A stretch of 36,427 nucleotides of DNA from Glaciecola sp. UBA2563 (GCA_002340325.1 DDLV01000157.1:1-36427), one strand, 5' to 3'. Numbered from the stretch's first letter, positions 7,909-17,387 are shown. Notes: a model not told the origin generated them from the sequence alone. Made by a program: numbers and translations.

Positions 7909-9078
7909 TTACTCCCCATCGATACCTACAACAGGTTTAATGGTCGACCAATTTTTACATGATGGGCATAACCAATAAAGTTGACGCCCCGAAAAGCCGC
8001 AGCTATGACAGTGATATTTTGGTCGTTGGCTAATTTGTTTGTCCATCAATAATTGTAATTCTTCTATGCTCTTTTTGATCACCATATCTTCAGTTTGATC
8101 AGCATATAAACCCAATAACGCTTTAAACCCTCTAATTGTTGGATGCTGTTTGAGTTGCTTTAAGAGTATCTCTGTTGCTGTCCTACTATCTTTATCGAGT
8201 GCAATGATCTTTACTTTGGCAATGTATGACGATGCACATTTTTCCCAATAAGGCTCGATTATTGAATCCAGTTTATCCCAAGCATCAACTTTTTCAGCGC
8301 ACTTTTCTAGCAGTGGTATTGCTTCACTTAACCAATCTATATCTCGCTTTGGTATTTCAGCTAAGTAATCCATTGCCAATGCATACTGCTCTTTCTGAAT
8401 GGAAAACTTACCTAATTCAAGCCATGGACGCACTTCTTTACCTTCCACTAAAATCGCTTTTTTGAGCGTTCTTTCCGCTTCTTTTTCATCACCTTCCTGC
8501 AGGAGTTCTAATGCCTGTTCACAGTAGAAATGCGACAAATAGAGATACATTACTTCGTCATTAGGTGTAATTTTAAGGCTTCTCGAGGCGAGTTCTAGTG
8601 CTTTATGCCACTCTTTCGTGACCTGATAAATATTAAAGAGCTTTTGCTGTGCAACTGGAAAATGTTTGTCGTTATCAAGCAGCTGTAAAAAAACGCCTTC
8701 AGCCCTTTCTAAAAAGCCAGCCAACAAGTAATCGCTGCCTAATTCAACAAGCGCCATTGCTTGTTGTTGACCATTAATTTCTTCCCGGCTAATCAAGTTT
8801 TGATGCACTCGGATAGCTCTATCTAGTTCTCCTCTATGACGGAAGAAATTACCCATTGCAATATGCGTTTCGACGGTATCGGTATTGACACTTATCATTT
8901 TCATGAAAGTATCAACAGCCTTATCCGCTTGGTCTGATAGAAGCAGATTAAGGCCTTTGTAGTAATGGTTTGATAATATACTGGATTGCTTGCGCTGAGC
9001 CCGGCGCAGGCTGTTGCGGCCCATAACCCAGCCGTATGCCACCGCCACAGGAAGAAGAAGGAATAATAATTCCAGCAT
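7909..9078 (-). CDS. lapB: lipopolysaccharide assembly protein LapB
   Basis: A 389-residue protein (also YciM), the same length as E. coli LapB. An N-terminal membrane helix (about 1-20, LELLFLLLPVAVAYGWVMG) is followed by repeated TPR helices facing the cytoplasm. A rubredoxin-like zinc knuckle ends it, with cysteines at 357, 360, 371 and 374 (CHSC...CPSC). LapB helps FtsH degrade LpxC and so balances lipopolysaccharide synthesis, with YejM as a partner in E. coli. It lies 5 bases downstream of lapA and upstream of pyrF, as in E. coli. YccA, another FtsH modulator, is encoded in the same window. Confidence 0.96.
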   Translation of the reverse strand: MLELLFLLLPVAVAYGWVMGRNSLRRAQRKQSSILSNHYYKGLNLLLSDQADKAVDTFMKMISVNTDTVETHIAMGNFFRHRGELDRAIRVHQNLISREEINGQQQAMALVELGSDYLLAGFLERAEGVFLQLLDNDKHFPVAQQKLFNIYQVTKEWHKALELASRSLKITPNDEVMYLYLSHFYCEQALELLQEGDEKEAERTLKKAILVEGKEVRPWLELGKFSIQKEQYALAMDYLAEIPKRDIDWLSEAIPLLEKCAEKVDAWDKLDSIIEPYWEKCASSYIAKVKIIALDKDSRTATEILLKQLKQHPTIRGFKALLGLYADQTEDMVIKKSIEELQLLMDKQISQRPKYHCHSCGFSGRQLYWLCPSCKNWSTIKPVVGIDGE

Positions 9079-9083
9079 TTAGC

Positions 9084-9341
9084 TTATTTTTCCTGACTCA
9101 CTTTTGCTAATTTTCGTTTTAGGATATTTAACTTCAGCCTGCTTGATAAATAACCCGAAAACATGCCCAAGACCCCTAAGAAAAAACCAATGAGTAACAT
9201 AATCATCATTAATGTGGCCATTTTCATTTCGCTTTGTGCCACTAAGTAGTTGACGGTCACTACGCCTGTGTTTCTAGAACCGACCACAGCAGCTAATAGA
9301 AGTGCAGCGACAACAATAATAAACAATAAAATCCGCTTCAT
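9084..9341 (-). CDS. lapA: lipopolysaccharide assembly protein LapA (DUF1049)
   Basis: An 85-residue inner-membrane protein from the ATG at 9341. An in-frame TTG at 9353 would add four residues. There are two membrane helices (about 1-19 and 42-62) with a short periplasmic loop NTGVVTVNYLVAQSEM between them, then a basic cytoplasmic tail (RLKLNILKRKL). E. coli LapA is co-transcribed with LapB and works with it in lipopolysaccharide assembly. Gap to ihfB is 17 bases and to lapB 5 bases, consistent with one transcript. Confidence 0.9.
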   Translation of the reverse strand: MKRILLFIIVVAALLLAAVVGSRNTGVVTVNYLVAQSEMKMATLMMIMLLIGFFLGVLGMFSGYLSSRLKLNILKRKLAKVSQEK

Positions 9342-9358
9342 ACTCGACAACAACTGGG

Positions 9359-9637
9359 TTACAGATCGACTCTTTCCCTCAGTTCTTTCCCTGCTTTAAA
9401 ATGTGGTACGTGCTTACCTGTCAAATCGACAGTATCCCCGGTTTTTGGATTTCTTCCAACTCGAGGAGCTCTATAGTGAAGTGAAAAGCTGCCGAACCCT
9501 CGGATTTCGATACGGTCACCTTTTTGTAATGTTTGCGCCATTTGTTCAAGAAGTTCCTTCACGGACTCTTCCAACTCTTTACCTTGAAGGTTGCCTGTTT
9601 TGAGACTTAATCTTTCAATTAATTCTGATTTTGTCAC
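9359..9637 (-). CDS. ihfB: integration host factor subunit beta
   Basis: A 92-residue HU/IHF family protein that pairs with IHF-alpha to bend DNA sharply at specific sites. The start is GTG (9637), supported by a GGGGAC ribosome site 7 bases upstream and by the match of MTKSELIERL to E. coli IhfB. The DNA-binding arm shows IRGFGSFSLHYRAPRVGRNP, whose tip proline intercalates in IHF-DNA structures. The terminator between rpsA and ihfB suggests it has its own promoter or depends on read-through, as in E. coli. Confidence 0.96.
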   Translation of the reverse strand: MTKSELIERLSLKTGNLQGKELEESVKELLEQMAQTLQKGDRIEIRGFGSFSLHYRAPRVGRNPKTGDTVDLTGKHVPHFKAGKELRERVDL

Positions 9638-9691
9638 CGCTTGTCCCCATTGTTAAATCAATGTTTTGATGCCAATCATCTTTTGCTCTAA

Positions 9692-9722
9692 ACAAAAAGA
9701 GCGGCTTGTAAGCCGCTCTTTC
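9692..9722 (-). terminator. intrinsic terminator after rpsA
   Basis: On the minus strand, AAAGAGCGGCTT and AGCCGCTCTTT form a stem of about 11 bp around a 4-6 base loop. The run TTTTTGTTT follows immediately. It lies 15 bases past the rpsA stop and about 55 bases before the ihfB start, so it should separate rpsA from most ihfB transcription. Confidence 0.9.
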
Positions 9723-9736
9723 ATAAGACAAATAAA

Positions 9737-11404
9737 TTATTCGCCTTTTGCGGCTTTAAATGCCTCAGCCATTGCGCTCAGACCACTCTCGTCCTGGCTG
9801 TTAACTTTATCAAGAGCTTCTTTTTCGTCAGCTTGATCTTTCGCTTTTACAGAAAGATTAACGACGCGATTCTTGCGGTCAACGCCAGTAAACTTAGCTT
9901 CGATACTGTCGCCGACACTAACAACGTCTGCAGCATCTTCAACTCTATCTCGAGAAAGGTCGCCTATTCTAATATAGCCCTCAACTTCCTCTGCAAGTTT
10001 AACAGTAACGCCTTTGATATCGGCTGCCGTTATTTCTCCGGTAACAATAGCACCTTTTTTGTTCTCTGTCAGATACTTATTAAACGGATCTTCTTCAATC
10101 TGTTTCACACCAAGCGATATACGTTCACGCTCAGGGTCGACCTGTAAGACAACCGCTGTGATTTCGTCACCTTTCTTGTAGTCTCTGACCGCTTCTTCGC
10201 CAGCTTTCTGCCAAGAGATATCAGATAAATGAACGAGGCCATCTATTCCACCATCAAGGCCAATGAAGATACCGAAATCAGTGATAGACTTAATCTTGCC
10301 GGTAACTTTTTCGCCTTTTTCATGTGACTTAGCGAAAGTTTCCCAAGGGTTGTCAATGCATTGCTTGAGACCAAGTGAAATTCGACGTCTTTCTTCGTCT
10401 ATTTCAAGTACCATTACGTTGACAACATCGCCTAAGCTCACAACTTTCGATGGATGGATGTTTTTATTCGTCCAATCCATTTCCGACACATGCACAAGTC
10501 CTTCGACACCGTCTTCAATTTCGACGAAACAACCATAATCGGTCAAATTAGTCACCGCACCACTCAAGCGCGCACCTTCAGGATAGCGCTCGGCGATTTC
10601 CTGCCAAGGATCGCTTCCCATTTGCTTCATTCCAAGGGATACCCGCGATTTTTCCTTGTCGAACTTCAATACTTTCACGCTAATTTCGTCGCCAACAGCA
10701 ACGACTTCTGAAGGATGTTTAACGCGCTTCCACGCCATATCAGTAATATGAAGCAATCCATCTACACCACCAAGGTCAACAAACGCACCGTAATCAGTAA
10801 GGTTTTTAACAATACCTTTTACTTCATCGCCTTCTTCCAGATTTTGTAATAGTTGGTCGCGCTCTGCACTATTTTCAGCTTCAATTACTGCTCTTCTTGA
10901 AACGACAACATTATTGCGTTTCGCATCTAGTTTGATAACTTTAAATTCTAGTTCTTTATTCTCGAGATGATTGGTTTCACGAATAGGTCTCACATCGACC
11001 AATGAACCTGGAAGGAATGCTCTGACAGTATTAACTTCAACTGTAAAGCCGCCTTTGACCTTACCGTTGATCATACCTTTGATAGTGGCTTTTTCTTCGT
11101 AAGCTTTTTCAAGCTCTAGCCATGCTTCGTAGCGTTTCGCTTTTTCACGAGATAAAATCGTTTCACCGAATCCATCTTCTACTGCATCTAATGCTACGTC
11201 AATGGTGTCGCCTATTGCGATTTCTAATGTTCCATCTGCAGCTTTGAATTGTTCTGCAGGTATTGCACTTTCTGATTTGAGCCCAGCATCAACTAGCACG
11301 ATATCTTTGTCTATTGATACAACAGTGCCTTTAACAATGGCACCTGGTCTTGTTTCTAGCTGTTGAAGGCTTTCTTCAAAGAGTTCAGCAAAATTTTCAG
11401 TCAT
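9737..11404 (-). CDS. rpsA: 30S ribosomal protein S1
   Basis: A 555-residue protein (557 in E. coli) with six consecutive S1/OB domains. The repeats show as recurring DYGAFVDLGGVDGLLHITDM, DYGCFVEIEDGVEGLVHVS and DFGIFIGLDGGIDGLVHLS segments. The N-terminal MTENFAELFEESLQ is the ribosome-anchoring helix. S1 unwinds and docks mRNAs with weak ribosome sites on the 30S subunit. The ATG is preceded only by an A-rich stretch (AAGTAAAGAAAAT) without a clear Shine-Dalgarno motif. E. coli rpsA is similar in this respect and is autoregulated by S1. It follows cmk, as is usual. Confidence 0.97.
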   Translation of the reverse strand: MTENFAELFEESLQQLETRPGAIVKGTVVSIDKDIVLVDAGLKSESAIPAEQFKAADGTLEIAIGDTIDVALDAVEDGFGETILSREKAKRYEAWLELEKAYEEKATIKGMINGKVKGGFTVEVNTVRAFLPGSLVDVRPIRETNHLENKELEFKVIKLDAKRNNVVVSRRAVIEAENSAERDQLLQNLEEGDEVKGIVKNLTDYGAFVDLGGVDGLLHITDMAWKRVKHPSEVVAVGDEISVKVLKFDKEKSRVSLGMKQMGSDPWQEIAERYPEGARLSGAVTNLTDYGCFVEIEDGVEGLVHVSEMDWTNKNIHPSKVVSLGDVVNVMVLEIDEERRRISLGLKQCIDNPWETFAKSHEKGEKVTGKIKSITDFGIFIGLDGGIDGLVHLSDISWQKAGEEAVRDYKKGDEITAVVLQVDPERERISLGVKQIEEDPFNKYLTENKKGAIVTGEITAADIKGVTVKLAEEVEGYIRIGDLSRDRVEDAADVVSVGDSIEAKFTGVDRKNRVVNLSVKAKDQADEKEALDKVNSQDESGLSAMAEAFKAAKGE

Positions 11405-11518
11405 ATTTTCTTTACTTAAAAAATCCGATTCTCTACCATGAAAATGCGGGGTTGTTAAATTTAACGAGCCATCCTGTCTCGCGATTATTACATATTGCGC
11501 TTTTAGCGCGCCTGTCTT
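11405..11518 (-). promoter_or_regulatory. rpsA leader, likely S1 autoregulatory region
   Basis: This 114-bp cmk-rpsA gap contains a short hairpin sequence GCGCTAAAAGCGC, a perfect 12-bp palindrome GTTAAATTTAAC (11454-11465), and an A/U-rich zone just before the ATG with no Shine-Dalgarno motif. In E. coli the equivalent leader folds into hairpins that S1 uses both for activation and for autogenous repression. The functional claim is by analogy; the sequence elements are seen directly. Confidence 0.4.
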
Positions 11519-12196
11519 TTAAACTAAACGTCGATCCAATACTTCTTTCATTGCGATATCAAATACTTGGACAGCATCTAAGGTAGAAGAATCGATGATG
11601 ATTGCATCATCCGCGGCCTTAAGAGGCGCGTTACTCCTATTTATATCTCGATCGTCTCGAGCCTTTATGTCAGTTAAAAGGCGCGAGATTTTAACATCAT
11701 GCCCTTTTTCTTTCAACTCAATAAATCTGCGCTCTGCGCGAACTTCAGCACTTGCCGTTAAATAAAATTTCAAGTCTGCATTATCAAAGACAACCGTGCC
11801 CATATCTCGACCATCTGCTACCAAGCCTGGCGACATCGCGAAACTTCTTTGTCGTCTCAACAAAGCCTCTCTGACTGGAGGGATGGCAGCAATAGTTGAT
11901 GCAACAGCGCCAACGTTCTCATTTCGAATATCAAAGGTAACATCTTCACCTTCCAATACGATCTTGGTTGTACCGTTCACAGATTCGAAACTAACATCAA
12001 GGCCAGATGCGAGTGGAACTAGTGCGTTGACGTCGTCCAAGGGGATATCATGGTGAAGTGCTGCTAACGCAAGGACGCGATAAATGGCGCCACTATCAAG
12101 TAAATGCCATCTTAATGTACTGGAAAGTTTAAGACACAATGTGCCTTTGCCAGCGCCGCTGGGACCGTCTACTGTTATGACAGGAATGTTTTGCAT
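11519..12196 (-). CDS. cmk: cytidylate kinase
   Basis: A 225-residue enzyme from the ATG at 12196. A TTG at 12205 would add three residues. It phosphorylates CMP and dCMP using ATP. Walker A is GPSGAGKGT at about residues 11-19. Substrate-binding segments DSGAIYRVLALAALHHD and VADGRDMGTVVF are conserved, and the lid region is near RDDRDINRSNAPL. It precedes rpsA in the conserved cmk-rpsA pair. A promoter with a perfect -10 lies upstream at 12235-12262. No clear Shine-Dalgarno sequence is visible. Confidence 0.95.
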   Translation of the reverse strand: MQNIPVITVDGPSGAGKGTLCLKLSSTLRWHLLDSGAIYRVLALAALHHDIPLDDVNALVPLASGLDVSFESVNGTTKIVLEGEDVTFDIRNENVGAVASTIAAIPPVREALLRRQRSFAMSPGLVADGRDMGTVVFDNADLKFYLTASAEVRAERRFIELKEKGHDVKISRLLTDIKARDDRDINRSNAPLKAADDAIIIDSSTLDAVQVFDIAMKEVLDRRLV

Positions 12197-12234
12197 ATGA
12201 AGCAACGAACTGTGAATTAATTGAAAGCGCGCGC

Positions 12235-12262
12235 ATTATACTGCGCTAGCAATTTAAAACAA
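12235..12262 (-). promoter_or_regulatory. cmk-rpsA promoter with G+C discriminator
   Basis: On the minus strand, a consensus -10 TATAAT (12240-12235) is preceded at 16 bp by TTGTTT (12262-12257). The discriminator GCGCGCGC follows at once. Such a discriminator is typical of growth-rate and stringently controlled promoters, which suits a gene pair that makes ribosomal protein S1. The -35 matches only 3 of 6 consensus bases. Confidence 0.6.
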
Positions 12263-12270
12263 CAATAATC

Positions 12271-12296
12271 AAAAAAAATGATTAGGGCGTGCCCTA
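12271..12296 (-). terminator. weak candidate terminator after aroA
   Basis: TAGGG and CCCTA (arms at 12292-12296 and 12283-12287) flank a 4-base loop. Four bases separate the hairpin from an uninterrupted run of eight T on the minus strand. The aroA stop codon lies in the first arm. The stem is only 5 bp and the spacing to the T-run is longer than usual, so efficiency is doubtful. It sits directly before the cmk promoter. Confidence 0.4.
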
Positions 12297-13613
12297 GCGT
12301 TTAGAAATTTTATCCAGCGCTGCAAAATAATCAGGAAAGGTTTTCGATGTGCAACCTGGATCATTAATAGTAACACCACTATTTTCATCTAAGGCAACTA
12401 ATGAAAAGCACATAGCCATGCGATGGTCATCATATGTGTCAATTTCTGCATGCCTAATTCTTTCTGGTGGGATTATATGAATATAATCATTCCCTTCCTC
12501 AACTTTTGCACCTACTTTTCTTAACTCAGTGGCCATCGCGTGAAGTCTGTCAGTTTCTTTAACTCTCCAATTGTATATGTTGCGAATTGTTGTTGGTCCT
12601 GTTGCAAAAAGTGCGGTCGTCGCAATCGTCATAGCCGCATCTGGTATATGATTCAAATCTAAGTCAACGCCTGTTAATTGTCCTTTTTTGACAGTAATGC
12701 TGTAATCATTCCAAATCACAGTTGCGCCCATCTTTTCCAATACAAGTGCGAAGTCTTTATCTCCTTGTACTGATGCAGTGCCAACGCCATGCACGGTAAC
12801 ACTGCCGCCTTTAATGGCCGCAGCGGCCAAAAAATAGGAAGCAGACGATGCATCACCCTCAACGACAAACTTATCGTTGGCTATGAACTTCGCTGATTTA
12901 TCAATACAGAATTGCTTGTATTGATTGTTTACAACGCAAACACCAAACTTCGCCATAGTATCGGTCGTAATATCAATATATGGTTTGCTTACCAATTGCC
13001 CCGTTATATTAATATCAATTGACTTATTGAGTAGTGGCGTTGCCATCAATAATGCAGTTAAAAACTGACTTGAGACACTGCCATCCACTTCAAATGTGTC
13101 TGCATGTATTTCACTTGGTTTTATGTGGATCGGTGGGTATCCGGTATTTTCAATATATTCAATGTTTGCACCGGCATGTATAAGCGACTCTGTTAAGTCG
13201 CCAATAGGTCGCTCATGCATACGAGGCTCGCCGTGCAAAATGACGTTGGCATCACTGAACGCCAAAGCTGCACAGAGCGGTCGCATCGCTGTGCCAGCAT
13301 TACCAAGGAAAATCTTTTGCTTCGTTTCTGACCTAAATCGTCCTCCAAGGCCAGTTATTTCACATACCGATTTGTTATCATTAAGTGTATAGCTAACACC
13401 TAATTGCGCTAATGCGGTTAACATATGACGAATATCATCACTATCAAGCAAGTTTGTTAATCGACTCTTGCCATCGGCCAGCGCAGCGAGTAACAGCGCT
13501 CTATTACTTAAACTTTTCGAACCCGGTATTGTGACCTCGCCGCTCACTTGCTTTATCGGAGCGAGATAAATAGCGTCTAAATCTGCGATGTTTGCAGTTG
13601 CCAAATCATCCAT
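12294..13613 (-). CDS. aroA: 3-phosphoshikimate 1-carboxyvinyltransferase (EPSP synthase)
   Basis: A 439-residue enzyme from the ATG at 13613. The frame extends to a TTG at 13625, but the ATG fits E. coli AroA better. It joins shikimate-3-phosphate and PEP in the chorismate pathway. The N-terminal PGSKSLSNRALLLAALADG carries the phosphate-binding Lys-Ser-Arg set. GNAGTAMRPLCAAL is the class I (glyphosate-sensitive type) active-site loop with the usual Gly and Pro. YDDHRMAMCFSLVAL and CTSKTFPDYF close the C-terminal domain. Its start overlaps the serC stop by 8 bases, the classic serC-aroA coupling of E. coli. Confidence 0.97.
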   Translation of the reverse strand: MDDLATANIADLDAIYLAPIKQVSGEVTIPGSKSLSNRALLLAALADGKSRLTNLLDSDDIRHMLTALAQLGVSYTLNDNKSVCEITGLGGRFRSETKQKIFLGNAGTAMRPLCAALAFSDANVILHGEPRMHERPIGDLTESLIHAGANIEYIENTGYPPIHIKPSEIHADTFEVDGSVSSQFLTALLMATPLLNKSIDINITGQLVSKPYIDITTDTMAKFGVCVVNNQYKQFCIDKSAKFIANDKFVVEGDASSASYFLAAAAIKGGSVTVHGVGTASVQGDKDFALVLEKMGATVIWNDYSITVKKGQLTGVDLDLNHIPDAAMTIATTALFATGPTTIRNIYNWRVKETDRLHAMATELRKVGAKVEEGNDYIHIIPPERIRHAEIDTYDDHRMAMCFSLVALDENSGVTINDPGCTSKTFPDYFAALDKISKR

Positions 13614-14694
13614 GTTTTTTCTCAAAATCTTGCATAAAAGCCGTCAGTGCCTGAACACCTTCTAATGGCATTGCATTGTAAATGCTTGCACGCATTCCCC
13701 CAACGAACCGGTGGCCTTTGAGAAACATTAAACCAGCTTTCTCAGCCTCACTAAGAAACAGTTTGTCTAATGACGTTTCATTTAAATGAAACGTCACGTT
13801 CATTTTGGAACGATAATCAGTCGAAATATTGTTTTGGTAAAATTCTGACGTATCGATAGTTGAATAAAGTAATTGTGCTTTGGAATTATTCAACTTTTCC
13901 ATTTCTGCCAAACCACCATTTTCTAACAACCACTCGAAAACCAATCCTGCCAAGTACCATCCAAAGGTCGGAGGCGTGTTGTACATGCTGCCATCTTTCG
14001 CTTGTTGTGCATAATCAAATACTGCCGGTGTATCTTCGCGTGAATAACTGAGCAAGTCTTTTCTGACGATCACAATTGCCAGTCCGGATGGACCGATATT
14101 TTTTTGTGCACCCGCATAAATAATGCCAAATTTATTAACATCAATGGTTTTGCTCAGAATGTTTGATGACATGTCTGCAACGATTGGAACACCATGCTTA
14201 CTATGCGGCACCCAATTGATTTCGATGCCGTCTACAGTTTCGTTTGGACAATAGTGGAAATATGCTGCGTCTTTCTTTATTTGCCATTGATCAGGTTGCG
14301 GAACCATTAACATGCCGTCTTCCAGAGAAGCCTTTGCAACAATGTCCACATCCATGTATTTTTTTGCTTCAGTTACTGCGATTTGTGACCATTGACCGCT
14401 TAGCAAGTGTTGGCAAAAAGATCCCCGTTTAGCGAGATTCATGGGTACAGAAAAGAATTGCCCGCGGCCACCTCCCTGCAAAAACAACACCTCATAATCG
14501 TCTGAAATAGACATGAGTTTTCTCAAATCAGCTTCTGCTTTCTCTGCACAAGCAAGAAAATCTTTGCCTCTATGACTGATTTCCATGACTGAAACGCCCA
14601 GGCCATTCCAATCAAGAAGCTCTTGTTGTGCTCTCGATAGCACCTGTTTGGGCAATGCAGCGGGACCTGCACTAAAATTGTAAATCGATTCCAT
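13606..14694 (-). CDS. serC: phosphoserine aminotransferase
   Basis: A 362-residue fold-type I PLP enzyme that converts 3-phosphohydroxypyruvate to phosphoserine and also serves pyridoxine synthesis. The N-terminus NFSAGPAALPKQVL is the family signature. The PLP lysine is K198 in YAGAQKNIGPSG, the same number as in E. coli. QGGGRGQF near residues 73-80 binds the cofactor phosphate. It lies 23 bases after gyrA and overlaps aroA, so gyrA-serC-aroA could be one transcript. Confidence 0.97.
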   Translation of the reverse strand: MESIYNFSAGPAALPKQVLSRAQQELLDWNGLGVSVMEISHRGKDFLACAEKAEADLRKLMSISDDYEVLFLQGGGRGQFFSVPMNLAKRGSFCQHLLSGQWSQIAVTEAKKYMDVDIVAKASLEDGMLMVPQPDQWQIKKDAAYFHYCPNETVDGIEINWVPHSKHGVPIVADMSSNILSKTIDVNKFGIIYAGAQKNIGPSGLAIVIVRKDLLSYSREDTPAVFDYAQQAKDGSMYNTPPTFGWYLAGLVFEWLLENGGLAEMEKLNNSKAQLLYSTIDTSEFYQNNISTDYRSKMNVTFHLNETSLDKLFLSEAEKAGLMFLKGHRFVGGMRASIYNAMPLEGVQALTAFMQDFEKKHG

Positions 14695-14717
14695 GTTTAC
14701 TTGTGTATCTCGTACTT

Positions 14718-17354
14718 CTAATCTTTATCGGTTGGATCCTGAGCTGATTCGTCATCTGATGCATTGTTGCTAGTGTTATTTACTTCACTATCAGCATTAT
14801 CTTCAGTAGCGTCATCGTCATCCGCGCTGGGAACTTCTTCAATTTTTTGAATCGCAACCAAGTTTTCGTCAGCGCCAGTTTTGATTAACGTGACACCTTG
14901 CGTATTTCGACCAACGACCGATACTTCGGAAACACGCGTACGAACAAGCGTTGCTTGGTCTGAAATCAGCATTATTTCATTTTCTTCATCAACCTGCACC
15001 GCACCAACAACAGCGCCATTCCTTTCAGAGACTTTTATGGACACAACACCTTTTGTCGCTCTGCTTTTTGCTGGGTATTCATTGATGTGGGTTCGCTTTC
15101 CATAGCCGTTTTCAGTTGCGGTTAAGATATGCCCTTCACCTTGAGGGATTATAAGTGACACAACTGCCTCTTCAGATTCCAGTTTGATTCCTCTCACACC
15201 GGTAGCAGTTCGACCCATTGGCCTGACTTGCTCTTCATTAAAACGAACAACTTTACCCGCATTAGAAAACAGCATTACCTCATTTGCACCATCAGTTAAA
15301 TCGACGCCAATAAGCTCATCACCATTGTTTAGATTAACTGCGATAATGCCATTTGCGCGAGGACGTGAATACTCCGTTAACTCGGTTTTTTTAACAGTTC
15401 CGTTCTTTGTTGCCATAAGGACATATTTACCAGCTTCAAATTCTTGAATCGGTAAAATTGCCGTAATTCTCTCACCATCTTCAAGAGGCAGGATGTTTAT
15501 GATAGGCCTTCCACGTGCATTTCGGCTGGCAAGCGGTAATTGGTAAACTTTCAACCAGTACAATCTGCCGCGTGTTGAAAAGCACAGAATATGATCGTGC
15601 GTATTTGCTACCAGCAAACGCTCAATATAATCTTCTTCTTTCATCTTTGTAGCGGACTTACCTTTGCCGCCGCGACGCTGCGCCTCATAATCTGAAAGTT
15701 TTTGATATTTGACGTATCCTTCTCTGGATAAGGTAACCACAACCTCTTCTCGCTCAATTAGATCTTCAATATTGATATCGTGGGAAGCTGCGGTGATCTC
15801 TGTACGTCGTTCATCACCGAACTCATCTCTAATTGCAACAAGCTCTTCGGTGATGACTTCCATTAACCTCGCTGAACTTGACAAAATCTCCAATAATTCG
15901 GCAATAACGTCGATCAAATCTCTATATTCATCAAGAATTTTCTCGTGCTCAAGACCTGTTAGTTTGTTGAGTCTTAAATCCAAAATCGCCTGAGCTTGTG
16001 TTTCCGTTAAGTGGTAACTGTTGTCAATAATTCCATATTCATCGGATAACCAATCCGGGCGCGCTGCATCTGTGCCTGCTCTCTCTAACATCTCAGCGAC
16101 ATCGCCAAGTTTCCATGACGTTTCAACTAATGCGCGTTTAGCCTCAGCTGGGCTCTTACTGCTTTTGATGAGTTCAATAACCGGGTCAATATTGACAAGC
16201 GCAATCGCAAGTCCTTCTAAGATATGTGCTCTTTCACGCGCCTTTCGCAACTCAAACACGGTGCGACGCGTAACGACTTCACGACGATGCAGAATGAAAG
16301 ATTCAAGAATTTGTTTTAAGTTAAACACTTTGGGCTGGTTTTTATCCAGCGCCACCATGTTGATACCAAATACCGTTTGTAATTGCGTATTTGCATACAA
16401 CTGGTTGAGAAGCACTTCGCCAGACTCATTGCGTTTAACTTCAATCACAATGCGCATGCCATCTTTATCAGATTCATCTCTAAGCGCCGATACGCCTTCA
16501 ATACGCTTTTCTTTTACAAGTTCTGCAATCTTTTCAATCAACCGCGCTTTGTTTACCTGATACGGTATTTCATTGACAATAATGGTTTCTTTGCCATTAT
16601 CCTCTTGCTCAATGTTTGCGCGCGCACGTAAGTATATTTTGCCTCGCCCAGTCTTATAGGCATCCACTATCCCCTTTCTGCCGCTAATAAGTGCTGATGT
16701 GGGGAAATCTGGTCCTGGTATATGTTCAAGAAGGCCTTCTATTCCAAGCTCTGGATTTTCAATAAGGGCAATGCAGCCGTTAATAACTTCCGTTAGATTG
16801 TGCGGTGGTACATTCGTCGCCATACCAACTGCGATACCCGAGGAGCCATTTACAAGCAGGTTTGGAAGCTTCGTTGGCAACACTTCTGGAATTAGTTCGT
16901 TACCATCATAATTAGGGACAAAATCAACCGTCTCTTTCTCTAGATCGGCGAGTAGTTCATGCGCGATTTTTGACATGCGAACTTCGGTATATCGCATTGC
17001 TGCGGGCGAATCGCCGTCAACTGAACCAAAGTTCCCTTGCCCATCTACCAACATGTAACGCAATGAAAAAGGTTGGGCCATTCTAACAATAGTGTCATAG
17101 ACAGCAGAATCACCATGAGGGTGATACTTACCAATAACATCACCGACTACACGAGCTGATTTTTTGTAAGGCTTGTTGAAGTCATTTTTAAGCTCATTCA
17201 TCGCAAAAAGAACACGTCTATGAACTGGTTTTAGTCCATCTCTAACGTCGGGTAAAGCTCGCCCAATAATTACGCTCATAGCGTAATCCAAATAACTATT
17301 TTTGAGTTCTTCTTCGATTGTAATTGGGGAGATTTCTTTAGCGTTATCGCTCAT
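14718..17354 (-). CDS. gyrA: DNA gyrase subunit A
   Basis: An 878-residue subunit (875 in E. coli) of the A2B2 topoisomerase that introduces negative supercoils. The catalytic tyrosine is Y122 in AAMRYTEVRM. The quinolone-resistance region reads HGDSAVYDTI with S83 and D87, the wild-type susceptible residues. The GyrA box, QRRGGKGK, begins the C-terminal DNA-wrapping beta-pinwheel domain. The last 40 residues form the acidic D/E/N-rich tail found in gammaproteobacterial GyrA. It starts 228 bases after the end of the PLP gene; a region discussed separately lies between. Confidence 0.98.
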   Translation of the reverse strand: MSDNAKEISPITIEEELKNSYLDYAMSVIIGRALPDVRDGLKPVHRRVLFAMNELKNDFNKPYKKSARVVGDVIGKYHPHGDSAVYDTIVRMAQPFSLRYMLVDGQGNFGSVDGDSPAAMRYTEVRMSKIAHELLADLEKETVDFVPNYDGNELIPEVLPTKLPNLLVNGSSGIAVGMATNVPPHNLTEVINGCIALIENPELGIEGLLEHIPGPDFPTSALISGRKGIVDAYKTGRGKIYLRARANIEQEDNGKETIIVNEIPYQVNKARLIEKIAELVKEKRIEGVSALRDESDKDGMRIVIEVKRNESGEVLLNQLYANTQLQTVFGINMVALDKNQPKVFNLKQILESFILHRREVVTRRTVFELRKARERAHILEGLAIALVNIDPVIELIKSSKSPAEAKRALVETSWKLGDVAEMLERAGTDAARPDWLSDEYGIIDNSYHLTETQAQAILDLRLNKLTGLEHEKILDEYRDLIDVIAELLEILSSSARLMEVITEELVAIRDEFGDERRTEITAASHDINIEDLIEREEVVVTLSREGYVKYQKLSDYEAQRRGGKGKSATKMKEEDYIERLLVANTHDHILCFSTRGRLYWLKVYQLPLASRNARGRPIINILPLEDGERITAILPIQEFEAGKYVLMATKNGTVKKTELTEYSRPRANGIIAVNLNNGDELIGVDLTDGANEVMLFSNAGKVVRFNEEQVRPMGRTATGVRGIKLESEEAVVSLIIPQGEGHILTATENGYGKRTHINEYPAKSRATKGVVSIKVSERNGAVVGAVQVDEENEIMLISDQATLVRTRVSEVSVVGRNTQGVTLIKTGADENLVAIQKIEEVPSADDDDATEDNADSEVNNTSNNASDDESAQDPTDKD

Positions 17355-17387
17355 AGGAAGTTTGGTCCTTATTTATACAGTCCCATC

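Noticed and set aside
16021..16560. A 179-codon plus-strand frame inside gyrA
   Set aside because: It is the serine-rich shadow of the gyrA coding frame on the other strand. gyrA is intact and highly conserved here.
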